Part shown: piece after piece, positions 51,392 through 59,457 of the stretch
Numbering within the stretch: position 1 is the stretch's first letter
Layout: every line of letters starts with the position of its first letter
Source: Nonomuraea turcica
GTDB lineage: Bacteria > Actinomycetota > Actinomycetes > Streptosporangiales > Streptosporangiaceae
Reading direction: 5' to 3'
Assembly: GCF_030718205.1 (NCBI RefSeq)
Contig: NZ_JAUZQF010000028.1
Span: 1-64,000, forward strand
DNA: 64,000 nucleotides
Notes under the pieces: model-generated
What the model saw: the letters and a program-made list of their open reading frames with translations, nothing else
Database searches by the model: none
What the model was told of the DNA's origin: nothing
Translations under genes and position numbers: made by a program

Positions 51392-51684
51392 GCGGGCTCC
51401 ACGTGCAGCCAGGCGGTGACCACGTCCGAGAGCGCCTCCAGGTGGTGGTCCTCACCGGCCTCCACGATGAGCACATCACCCCCGGCGAAATCCGAAATTT
51501 CACCGTCTATGTGGATCTTTCCGGTGCCGGAGAGGATGAGGAAGATCTCCGGATCCGGATGGGTGTGCGGGCCCTTGGCGTGGCTGATCCGGCCGGGCGG
51601 CATCGTTGAGACCCCGCCGGACTCGACTCGGTACCCGGGCAGGGACAGCCCTGCTCCCATGGCCGCCAGTGTGCTCCTACGCAT
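51388..51684 (-). CDS. small single-domain cupin
   Basis: A 98-residue cupin barrel. The two metal motifs are recognisable as GPHTHPDPEIFLILSGTGKI and GDVLIVEAGEDHHLEAL, with His and Glu ligands. In sugar clusters such proteins often act as mutarotases, isomerases or lactone-handling proteins; no reaction can be set. It overlaps the fucose dehydrogenase-like gene and follows the permease gene by 49 bases. Confidence 0.83.
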   Translation of the reverse strand: MRRSTLAAMGAGLSLPGYRVESGGVSTMPPGRISHAKGPHTHPDPEIFLILSGTGKIHIDGEISDFAGGDVLIVEAGEDHHLEALSDVVTAWLHVEPA

Positions 51685-51733
51685 GGACGTCCGTCTCCTT
51701 CGCGGTTTGGTCGATGGCGGTGAGGTCGTCGGA

Positions 51734-52636
51734 TTACCTTCCTGCGATACCCGTGAGCGTGACGCCCCGGATGAACGTCTTCTGAGCCAGGAAGAAGACG
51801 ATGAGGATGGGCAGCATCGACAGCAGCGCGACGGCCATCATCTGGTTGTACTGGGTGACGTACTGGCCGCTGAACATGCCCAGGCCCTGCGCGAGCGTGA
51901 TCTTCTCCATCGAGCGCAGGTAAAGGGTGTTCTCCAGATACTGGTTCCAGTTGCCGACGAAGGAGAACAGGCAGATCGCCGCGATCGCGGGCTTGGCCAG
52001 CGGCAGCATGACGCTCCACAGGATGCGCAGCTCCGAGGCCCCGTCGATGCGGGCGGCGTCGATGAGCTCCTGCGGGATCGTGGTGAAGAACTGCCGCAGC
52101 AGGAAGATGTAGAGCGCCACGCCGAAGAACTCCGGCACGACCAGCGGCAGATACGTATCCACCCAGCCGAGCTTCGAGAACATGATGAACTTCGGCACCA
52201 GCGTGATCTCACGCGGGATCATCATCGTGGCCAGCAGCGCCGTGAACATGATGCCGGCCGCCCGCGCCCGCATCCGCGCGAAGGCGTAGGCGGGCAACAC
52301 GCACGAGATGAGGTTCCCGGCCATGGACAGCGCGGTGATCAGGATCGTGTTCAGCAGGAACCTGGTGAACGGCAGCGACCCCGTCCAGCCCTTGACGTAG
52401 TTCTCGACGTGGAAGGAGTCCGGGAGCCATTGAGGCGGGAAGGCCAGGTTGTCGGCGTCGGACTTGAGCGAGGTCGTCAGCATCCACAAGAACGGCAGCA
52501 GGAACACCGCGGAGCTGATGATCAGCAGGACGTACGCCCCGCTGCGCCGGATCCGCCTGATGTGCTCGGCCTGCTCGGACGTCAGGGACGGGCCCGGCTT
52601 CGTACGCGCGGGCCGGGCCGCGGTCTCGAGGAGCAT
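51734..52636 (-). CDS. carbohydrate ABC transporter permease (MalG-type)
   Basis: A 300-residue permease with six helices after a cytoplasmic start. The EAA loop is LIDAARIDGASELRILWSVM with LP following, and the protein ends in FIRGVTLTGIAGR. The start is ATG 52636, preceded by GGTCCCCG rather than a strong ribosome site; it lies 8 bases after the stop of the partner permease. The long open frame upstream is antisense-type sequence. It belongs to the fucose/galactose glycan operon. Confidence 0.92.
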   Translation of the reverse strand: MLLETAARPARTKPGPSLTSEQAEHIRRIRRSGAYVLLIISSAVFLLPFLWMLTTSLKSDADNLAFPPQWLPDSFHVENYVKGWTGSLPFTRFLLNTILITALSMAGNLISCVLPAYAFARMRARAAGIMFTALLATMMIPREITLVPKFIMFSKLGWVDTYLPLVVPEFFGVALYIFLLRQFFTTIPQELIDAARIDGASELRILWSVMLPLAKPAIAAICLFSFVGNWNQYLENTLYLRSMEKITLAQGLGMFSGQYVTQYNQMMAVALLSMLPILIVFFLAQKTFIRGVTLTGIAGR

Positions 52637-52644
52637 CGGGGACC

Positions 52645-53535
52645 TCACTTGAACTCGTAGTGCACCCAGCGCCTGGCCAGGCTGAACTGGATCGCGGTCA
52701 CGATGATGACCAGCACGAACATGGCCCACGACAGCGTGGCCGCATAGCCCATGTCGAAGTAGACGAACGCCTGCCGGTAGATGTAGAGCCCCAGCACCAT
52801 GGTGGCGTTGCCGGGTCCGCCCTCGGTCATGACGAGGATGAGCACGTAGCTCTGCAACGCGGCGATGAACCCGGTCACCACGTTGAAGAAGATGACCGGC
52901 GACATCATCGGCACCGTGACGTTCCAGAACCTGCGCCACCACCCGGCCCCGTCGATCTCCGCCGCCTCGTACAACGTCTTCGGGATGCCCTGCAGGCCGG
53001 CCAGGTAGATGACGATGGTGTTGCCCGCGCCCCACACGCTCATCAGCACCAGCCCGGGGATGGCCCACTCCTGCGAGGCCAGCCAGCCGGGTCCGTCGAT
53101 GCCGACCGAGGCCAGCAGCTTGTTGATCAGCCCGTAGTCGGGGTGCAGGATGTTGATCCACAGCAGCGCGGTGGCCAGGCCCGACACCACCGACGGCAGG
53201 TACATCACGGTCCGGAACAGGCCCTGGAACCGCAGCGGCTGGTTGAGCAGCAATGCCAGCACGAACGTGAACGTCACGCCGAGCGCCACCGCGCCGAGGC
53301 CGTACTGCACCGTGTTCTCGATCGACTCCCAGAACTCGGGATCGTTGAACATGCGCTCGTAGTTGCCGAACCCCACCCACGCCGGCGTCTGCAGCAGGTT
53401 CCACTTCATGAAGCTCAGGACCACGGCGGCGACGATCGGGCCCGCGCTGAACAGGACGAACCCGATCAGCCACGGCGAGACGAACAGGTGAAAACGCCGG
53501 GCCTCACGACGCGCCAGCGGGCTGACGGCGGTCAT
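52645..53535 (-). CDS. carbohydrate ABC transporter permease (MalF-type)
   Basis: A 296-residue six-helix permease. FVSPWLIGFVLFSAGPIVAA is helix 1, the EAA loop is YEAAEIDGAGWWRRFWNVTV with P following, and VMTEGGPGNATMVLGLYIY is the conserved late segment. ATG 53535 overlaps the binding-protein stop (ATGA). As in the first sugar operon of this window, no ATPase gene is present. Confidence 0.93.
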   Translation of the reverse strand: MTAVSPLARREARRFHLFVSPWLIGFVLFSAGPIVAAVVLSFMKWNLLQTPAWVGFGNYERMFNDPEFWESIENTVQYGLGAVALGVTFTFVLALLLNQPLRFQGLFRTVMYLPSVVSGLATALLWINILHPDYGLINKLLASVGIDGPGWLASQEWAIPGLVLMSVWGAGNTIVIYLAGLQGIPKTLYEAAEIDGAGWWRRFWNVTVPMMSPVIFFNVVTGFIAALQSYVLILVMTEGGPGNATMVLGLYIYRQAFVYFDMGYAATLSWAMFVLVIIVTAIQFSLARRWVHYEFK

Positions 53536-54950
53536 GCGATCTTGTTCTCGCTCAGGACCGGCGTGACCTTGTCGACCATCTCCTTCAGCGCGTCGTCCAC
53601 GCTGATCTTGCCGAGCTGCGCCCGCTCCCAGATCGGCAGGGCGGTGTCCACGACCTTCTTGTTGGCCGGCAGCCGCAGCACGCCGTCGTCGGAGGCGTAG
53701 TCGGCCATGATCTTCTTGACCAGGTCCGCCTCCTCCGCCGGGATGCCGAGCGCCTTGGCGGTGTCCTCCCACGCGGACTGGCGGGCCGGCGCGGCGATCT
53801 GGCGGAACTTGTAGCCGGAGGCCGACAGGTATTCGTGCATGTAGATCCAGGCGGCGTCCTTGTTCTGCGACGAGGCCGCCATCACCAGCGCGCTGCCCAC
53901 GGCCGGGGTGGTGCGGCCCTCCGGCCCCTTGGGCACCTGCGTGGCGCCCCACTTGAACGCCTTCTGCTTGGACAGCTCCAGCATGACCCACGCGCCGTTG
54001 ACGAACAGGGCCGCGTGCCCGGACTTGAACGGATCGACCTTCTCCAGCAGCTGCAGCTCGGCCAGGCTCGGCGTCGCCTTGTCCTTGAGCAGCAGGTCCA
54101 GCCAGCGGGCCATGACGTCCCTGGCGGCCGGTTCGGCGATCGTCACCTTCGACTCGGCCGCGTCCAGGAACCGCCCGCCGAACGGCAGCAGGTAAACGGA
54201 GCTCAGGTCGGGCGACGGCTTCGGCATCGGCGAGACGCCGTAGATCTTCTCCACGCCCGACCCGCTGGTCATCTTCTTGGCCGTCTCGAAGAGCTTGTCC
54301 CACGTCCAGGTCTCGTCCGGGTAGTCCAGCCCGGCCTTGTCGAACAGGTCCTTGTTGTAGAAGAGCAGCTTGGGCGCCATGTCGGTGGGCAATCCGTACA
54401 GCGCGCCGTCCCGCTGGAAGTAGCCCAGCCCGCGCTGCGGGATGTCGTCCATGTCGAAATCGGGCGTCTTGGCGATGTAGTCGTCCAGCGGCTGCAGGAC
54501 CTTGTTGGCGATGAGGTTCTGCGTCCAGGAGTAGTGGTTGTAGAGCACGTCGGGCAGCGTGCCGCCGGCCGCCTGCGCCATGTATTTGGTGAGGAACTGA
54601 TCGAACGTCGCCGACTCGCGCTTGATCTCGATGTTCGGATGGCGCTTTTTGAAGAAGAAGTCGAACTGCGCGTTGCGTACCTCGGTGACGGCGTCCGTGG
54701 TGAACGCCAGCGTGATCACGACCTTGGACGCCGGGTCGGGGACGTTCGTCTTCGGCCAGGTCAGCGAGTTGTTGAGCTGCTCGGCCTCCTCGAACGGCCA
54801 GTCGTCGCTGCTGGGACGGTTGGGGTCGATCACCTGGGCGCCGGACTTGACCGGGGCCGCGGCCTGCTTCTGCTGGCGGCTGTCGCCGCAGGCGGACAGC
54901 GCGGCGGCGGCCACCGCCAGGGCCAGCATCTGCCGACGGTTCATCTCCAT
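53532..54950 (-). CDS. carbohydrate ABC transporter substrate-binding lipoprotein
   Basis: A 472-residue family 1 solute-binding protein. MNRRQMLALAVAAAALSAC carries twin arginines and a lipobox, so it is probably exported folded by Tat and lipidated at C21. The receptor core shows VVITLAFTTDAVTEVRNAQF, GTLPDVLYNHYSWTQNLIAN and GLPTDMAPKLLFYNKDLFDK. It is the receptor of the operon, likely for oligosaccharides released by the exported lyase-like proteins encoded across the divergent promoter. It follows the fucosidase gene by 25 bases. Confidence 0.92.
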   Translation of the reverse strand: MEMNRRQMLALAVAAAALSACGDSRQQKQAAAPVKSGAQVIDPNRPSSDDWPFEEAEQLNNSLTWPKTNVPDPASKVVITLAFTTDAVTEVRNAQFDFFFKKRHPNIEIKRESATFDQFLTKYMAQAAGGTLPDVLYNHYSWTQNLIANKVLQPLDDYIAKTPDFDMDDIPQRGLGYFQRDGALYGLPTDMAPKLLFYNKDLFDKAGLDYPDETWTWDKLFETAKKMTSGSGVEKIYGVSPMPKPSPDLSSVYLLPFGGRFLDAAESKVTIAEPAARDVMARWLDLLLKDKATPSLAELQLLEKVDPFKSGHAALFVNGAWVMLELSKQKAFKWGATQVPKGPEGRTTPAVGSALVMAASSQNKDAAWIYMHEYLSASGYKFRQIAAPARQSAWEDTAKALGIPAEEADLVKKIMADYASDDGVLRLPANKKVVDTALPIWERAQLGKISVDDALKEMVDKVTPVLSENKIA

Positions 54951-54975
54951 GGGGTCATCTCCGTGGGGGGGTCTT

Positions 54976-56286
54976 TCACAGGAAGAGCTCGAGCACCGGC
55001 ACGGCCACGTCGGGTCGCTGCACCGGGAGCTGCAGGGTCAGGGTGCCGGGCGGCAGCGCGCCCAGCTTCGTGTGCCCGCTGTCCACGGCCGGGTCGGGGG
55101 CCAGGACGCGGATCTCCGAGGCGTCGTTGAGCAACTGCGCGTAGCGCACCTTGCCCGCCAGCCCGGGCAGGTGCAGATGCTTGTACGGCCAGGCGAACAG
55201 GTGCACGTAGAGCCGGTCGCCGCGCTGGGTGTAGCGGCAGTCCGGCGGCGCCTCGTACGTGCTCGGACCGGCGCCGTAAATGGAGCGGCCGTGCAGCCGC
55301 GTCCACGCGCCGATGCCGCGCAGCGACTCCAGCGCCCGCGCCTCGAACGCGCCGCGCCCGTTGGGCCCCACGTTGAGCAGCAGGTTGCCGTTCTTGGCGA
55401 CGGTGTCGATCAGCATGCGCACGAGCAGGTCCACCGGCTTGTAGTCGAGGTTGTCGCGGTCGTAGCCCCAGCTGCCGTTGAGCGTCTGGCAGGCCTCCCA
55501 GACCTCGGCCGGCGGGGCGGGCGGCTGGAACTGCTCGGGCGTGGTGAAGTCGCCGGGGATCTCCAGGCGATCGTTGATCAGGATGTCCGGCTGCAGCCTG
55601 CGGACCATGGCCGCCAGCTCCTCCGACCGCCAGTCCGCGGCGCCCTTGCCGCCGGGTGTGCGCGTGCCGTTCCTGACCCGCTTCGAGTAGGAGAAGTCAA
55701 ACCACATAGTGTCGATTCGGCCATAGCGGGTAAGCAGCTCTTCAACCTGGTTGTGCAAATAGGACTGGTATTGCCCGATATTTCGGTCATCGGGAGTAGT
55801 CGCACCCTCGACGTACGCCGGGTGCAGGCCGTCGATCGGGAAGTGCGGGTGGTGCCAATCGATCAGCGAGTGGTAGAAGCCCACCCCGAGCCCGCGGGCG
55901 CGGAAGGCCTCCACGATCGGGCCGACGAGGTCCTTGCCGTACGGCGTGTGCGCGACCGAGTAGTCGGTGTAGGCCGAGTCCCACAGGCAGAAGCCGTCAT
56001 GGTGCTTCGTCGTCAGCACCATGTAGCGCATGCCGGCGCCGGCCGCCGCCTCCGCCCACGCGTCCGGGTCGAACAGGTCGGGGGCGAAATGGTCGAAGTA
56101 CGGCTGATACTGCTCGTCCGTGAGTCGTTCCCGCTGCTTGACCCACTCGTGCCGGGCGGCCAGCGCGTACAGGCCCCAGTGGATGAACAACCCGAACCGT
56201 TGCTCACGGAACTCCGCCAGCCGGGCACTAGAGGTCGGATGTATAGCGGGGGTCGTGTGGTCCTGCGGCGACAGTCCGTGAGGCAT
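54976..56286 (-). CDS. alpha-L-fucosidase, GH29
   Basis: A 436-residue glycoside hydrolase. FGLFIHWGLYALAARHEWVK at the start and TTKHHDGFCLWDS at about 92-104 form the substrate pocket. The catalytic nucleophile is D197 in TMWFDFSYSKR. A small beta-sandwich follows after about 345. There is no signal peptide, so it should act on imported oligosaccharides and release L-fucose. It is the first gene of the operon GH29 - binding protein - two permeases - cupin - aldo/keto reductase. The ATG lies about 7 bases after the predicted -10 element, with no Shine-Dalgarno sequence, pointing to a leaderless mRNA. Confidence 0.93.
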   Translation of the reverse strand: MPHGLSPQDHTTPAIHPTSSARLAEFREQRFGLFIHWGLYALAARHEWVKQRERLTDEQYQPYFDHFAPDLFDPDAWAEAAAGAGMRYMVLTTKHHDGFCLWDSAYTDYSVAHTPYGKDLVGPIVEAFRARGLGVGFYHSLIDWHHPHFPIDGLHPAYVEGATTPDDRNIGQYQSYLHNQVEELLTRYGRIDTMWFDFSYSKRVRNGTRTPGGKGAADWRSEELAAMVRRLQPDILINDRLEIPGDFTTPEQFQPPAPPAEVWEACQTLNGSWGYDRDNLDYKPVDLLVRMLIDTVAKNGNLLLNVGPNGRGAFEARALESLRGIGAWTRLHGRSIYGAGPSTYEAPPDCRYTQRGDRLYVHLFAWPYKHLHLPGLAGKVRYAQLLNDASEIRVLAPDPAVDSGHTKLGALPPGTLTLQLPVQRPDVAVPVLELFL

Positions 56287-56292
56287 GACCGC

Positions 56293-56321
56293 ACCGTAGA
56301 CCGACTAATTAACTTCGTCAA
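56293..56321 (-). promoter_or_regulatory. promoter of the GH29-transporter operon
   Basis: On the minus strand TTGACG (56321-56316), a 17-base spacer and TACGGT (56298-56293). Transcription would begin near 56286, the A of the fucosidase ATG. The spacer contains AGTTAATTAGTC, an AT-rich patch suited to a ROK- or LacI-type regulator. Confidence 0.6.
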
Positions 56322-56324
56322 GAA

Positions 56325-56353
56325 TTGAATTGAAACCCGTCGCAACCTAGGCT
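56325..56353 (+). promoter_or_regulatory. promoter of the GH97-lyase operon
   Basis: TTGAAT (56325-56330), a 17-base spacer and TAGGCT (56348-56353). Its -35 lies only three bases from the -35 of the divergent fucosidase promoter, so the two units compete for polymerase or share one regulator site. Confidence 0.5.
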
Positions 56354-56464
56354 CTTGCGCATTGTGAGGAGCGTCGGGTGCCTTGCGTGGCCGGAGCGGC
56401 AGCGCCGTCACCGGGCGGCAGGACGCGATCTACTCCTCCTATCTCTTTCACCATGGAGGGTCAC

Positions 56465-58210
56465 GTGCCGAATTGGACGCTGAGCGACGGGGATCTGAAG
56501 GCGGTGCTCGACCTGTCCGCGGCGGGCGAGCTCACGCTGGAGCTGCGGCACGCGGGACGGACCGTGCTGGAGCCGTCCAGGCTGGGCGTCCGCACCGCCC
56601 ACGCGGATCTGAGCACGGAGCTGGTCGCGGCCGGGATGTCCGAGCGGCGGGTCGAGGAGTCCTACCGGACGGTGACCGGGAAACGGCGCGAGCATCGGTA
56701 CGCGGCCGGCGAATGGACGTTGTCGTTCACCGCGGGCGGGCACCGGCTCGACCTGCAAATCCGGATCGGCGATCACGGCGTGGCCTACCGCTACGTGATT
56801 CCCTGGACCGGTCCGGTGACCGTGGTGGAGGAGATCTCGGAGTACGTCGTGCCGGGTGACGCCCGCGCGGTCCTGCTGCCGTACGAGAACGGGCGCTGCG
56901 ACTACGAGGAGATCCACCGGCACACCACGGTGGCCGGCGCCGAGCCCATCCTGTACGGCTACCCGTCGCTCTTCCAGGCCGGCGACGCCTGGATGCTGAT
57001 CACCGAGTCGAACCTGGACGCCGGATACGCCGGCTCCCGCCTGCGCTTCGACGGTCACGCCTTCCGCCTCGACCTGCCGGACCCGTACGTGACCACGGCC
57101 AGCCCGCTCGTCACCCCGTGGCGCACGATGATCGTCGGTGATCTGGCCACGATCGTCGAGAGCGACCTGGTCACCAGCCTCGCCGCGCCGTCCGAGGTCG
57201 AGGACACCTCCTGGATCCGGCCCGGAGCCGCCGCCTGGTCGTGGTGGTCCGACGGACCCTCCACGCGGGACCTGGAGGCCCAGAAGCGCTGGGTGGACTT
57301 CGCCGCCGCGAACGGCTGGCCGTACCTGCTGGCGGACGCCGGCTGGAACAAGGAGTGGATGCCCGAGCTGATCGCCTACGCCCGCGACCGGGGTGTCGGC
57401 GTCTGGCTCTGGTCGCACTGGCAGCACGTCGACACCGAGCTGGAGCACCGCGAGAAGCTCGCGCTCTGGAAGGAGTGGGGCGCGGTCGGCGTGAAGATCG
57501 ACTTCACCGAGTCGGACGGCCAGGACCGGATGCGCTGGTTCGACGCCATCCTGTCCGCCACCGCCCGGCTCCGGCTCATGGTGGTCTTCCACGGCGGCAC
57601 GATCCCGCGCGGCACCGAGCGCACCTGGCCGCAGTTCATGACCGCCGAGGCGGTCAAAGGCGCCGAATGGATCAAGCCGAAGCCCGGCAAGGAGCCGCTC
57701 TACCCGGCCACCCACTACCTGTCGCTGGCGTTCACCCGCAACGTGCAGGGCCCGATGGACTTCACACCGTGCACGTTCACCGCGGTGCGGGCCATCTCGG
57801 CCGGATTCGAGCTCGCCCTGTCGGTGCTCTTCGAGTCCGGGATCCAGCACTTCGCCGACTCCATCGAGGCCTACCAGGCCCGGCCCGAGGCGCTGCGGCT
57901 GCTGTCCACCGTCCCAGCCGCGTGGGACGACACGCGGCTGCTGTCCGGCGACCCCGCCGACCACATCATGCTGGCCAGGAGGAGCGGCGGCGAGTGGTAC
58001 GTCGGCGCGGGCGTGTCCGGTGAGGCCCGCACGCTCACCGTGCCGTTCGACTTCCTCGACGAGGGGGAGTGGACGGCCGAGATCTACCAGGACGCCCCCG
58101 GCGACCGGATCGCCACCGAGACCGTCACGGTCCCGGCCGGGGGCAAGCTCGACCTCGCCGTCGCCCCGAACGGCGGATTCACGCTGCACCTGAGGAGAAC
58201 ACTCTCATGA
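56465..58210 (+). CDS. GH97 glycoside hydrolase (alpha-galactosidase/alpha-glucosidase family)
   Basis: A 581-residue enzyme with the GH97 plan: N-terminal beta-sandwich (about 1-235), catalytic barrel (about 250-510) and C-terminal beta-sheet. D346 in VGVKIDFTESDG matches the nucleophile of retaining GH97 alpha-galactosidases, and E395 in FMTAEAVKGAEW the general acid/base. I place the start at GTG 56465 after GGAGGG; ATG 56453 has no ribosome site before it. No signal peptide is seen, although many GH97 proteins are exported, so it probably acts on imported fragments. Its stop overlaps the next start. Confidence 0.88.
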   Translation: MPNWTLSDGDLKAVLDLSAAGELTLELRHAGRTVLEPSRLGVRTAHADLSTELVAAGMSERRVEESYRTVTGKRREHRYAAGEWTLSFTAGGHRLDLQIRIGDHGVAYRYVIPWTGPVTVVEEISEYVVPGDARAVLLPYENGRCDYEEIHRHTTVAGAEPILYGYPSLFQAGDAWMLITESNLDAGYAGSRLRFDGHAFRLDLPDPYVTTASPLVTPWRTMIVGDLATIVESDLVTSLAAPSEVEDTSWIRPGAAAWSWWSDGPSTRDLEAQKRWVDFAAANGWPYLLADAGWNKEWMPELIAYARDRGVGVWLWSHWQHVDTELEHREKLALWKEWGAVGVKIDFTESDGQDRMRWFDAILSATARLRLMVVFHGGTIPRGTERTWPQFMTAEAVKGAEWIKPKPGKEPLYPATHYLSLAFTRNVQGPMDFTPCTFTAVRAISAGFELALSVLFESGIQHFADSIEAYQARPEALRLLSTVPAAWDDTRLLSGDPADHIMLARRSGGEWYVGAGVSGEARTLTVPFDFLDEGEWTAEIYQDAPGDRIATETVTVPAGGKLDLAVAPNGGFTLHLRRTLS

Positions 58211-59448
58211 CCGAACGACGAGGGGGCGTCTTAGCCGCCCTGGCACTCACCAGCGCCCTCGCGCTGCTCCTCGCCGCCGCCCCGTCGGCCCAGGCCGGCG
58301 ACGCGGCGGGGAACGGGCATGGAGCTGGGGCCGGGGCGCCGCGCTGGGAGACCCGGTGGAGTCCGAGCCCGTGGCGGGACGGCGTGAAAGCGTTCGAGGC
58401 GCTTGAGGACGACCGGCGCGGCTCGCACCCCGAGGGCCAGCCGCACGTCTACGTCGCGGGCAACGCCTGGCGGTTCGACGCGCACCTGGAGGACCGCGAC
58501 GGCTCCGACCGCATGCGGAACGAGGTACGCGGCATGCGAGCCGCCGACGGCCGGCCGCTGGAGATGCGCAAGGACGAGACGTGGCGGATCACGTACCAGA
58601 TGTACATTCCGGACACGCTCGACGCGACCACCGGCTTCACCCACATCTGGCAGTTGAAGACGTCCGACATCGGCACCCCGGTCGCGCAGTTGTCGCTGCC
58701 GGTCGTCAACGGCGTGCCGAAGATCGCGGCGCGGTACTGGACGCTGGAGGACAACAAGTCCCACGACTTCGCCACCGCCGACCTGGAGCCGATCCAGAAC
58801 AAGTGGGTCGGCGTCACCATCGAGCTCAAGTCCGCCGACGACGGCTACATGCGATGGGTGCTCTGGGACGGGTCGCGGACCATCGTCGACCAGAAGGTCG
58901 GGAACATCGACCTGTGGTGGACGCCGGAGCAGTACAACCGGCCCAAGTGGGGCATCTACCGCAGCATCAGGAGCGCGGGGCTGCAGGAGACCTACCTGCT
59001 GGTCAAGGACCTCAAGGCGGACCAGTTCGGGCCTGCGACGCCGCCGGTCACGCTGCCGCCGCCGGACCGGAGCCCCGGCACGTACGAGGCCGAGCGGGCC
59101 GGCAACGTGTGGGAGGGCGCGGCCGAGCCCGCCTACTGCGCGGTCTGCTCCGGCGGGCGGAAGGTGATCCTCATCGGCGGCAACGTCTACGACTACGCCG
59201 TGGTCAGGGGCGTGCTGTCGGAGACCACCGGGACCAGGCAGATGACCGTGCACGCGCTGGTGGACGGCTCCCAGACGTACGCGGTCAGCGTCAACGGCGG
59301 CGATGCGATCCAGGTGCCGATGACCGGGACCAAGGACACGGTGACCACTGCGACCGTGCAGGTGGACCTGGTGGCCGGGGTCAACACGATCCGCTTCTAC
59401 AGCCACACCGCGCGCTCGCCTGAGCTCGACAAAATCGTCATCAAGTGA
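58207..59448 (+). CDS. secreted polysaccharide lyase-like protein with CBM35-like domain
   Basis: A 413-residue exported protein. The Sec signal peptide covers about 1-31 (ALALLLAAAPSAQA). Residues 50-275 form a jelly-roll resembling the polysaccharide lyase superfamily (PF14099-like): the pair RMRNEVRGM and TWRITYQMYIP, then FTHIWQLKT, with LQETYLLVKDLKADQFG at its end. Residues 295-413 look like a CBM35/CBM6 domain (GTYEAERAGN; YDYAVVRGV; TIRFYSHTARSPELDKIVI). It likely binds and perhaps cleaves an acidic or decorated glycan outside the cell. Bond specificity is unknown. The ATGA overlap links it to GH97. Confidence 0.72.
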   Translation: MTERRGGVLAALALTSALALLLAAAPSAQAGDAAGNGHGAGAGAPRWETRWSPSPWRDGVKAFEALEDDRRGSHPEGQPHVYVAGNAWRFDAHLEDRDGSDRMRNEVRGMRAADGRPLEMRKDETWRITYQMYIPDTLDATTGFTHIWQLKTSDIGTPVAQLSLPVVNGVPKIAARYWTLEDNKSHDFATADLEPIQNKWVGVTIELKSADDGYMRWVLWDGSRTIVDQKVGNIDLWWTPEQYNRPKWGIYRSIRSAGLQETYLLVKDLKADQFGPATPPVTLPPPDRSPGTYEAERAGNVWEGAAEPAYCAVCSGGRKVILIGGNVYDYAVVRGVLSETTGTRQMTVHALVDGSQTYAVSVNGGDAIQVPMTGTKDTVTTATVQVDLVAGVNTIRFYSHTARSPELDKIVIK

Positions 59449-59457
59449 GGGATCCCC

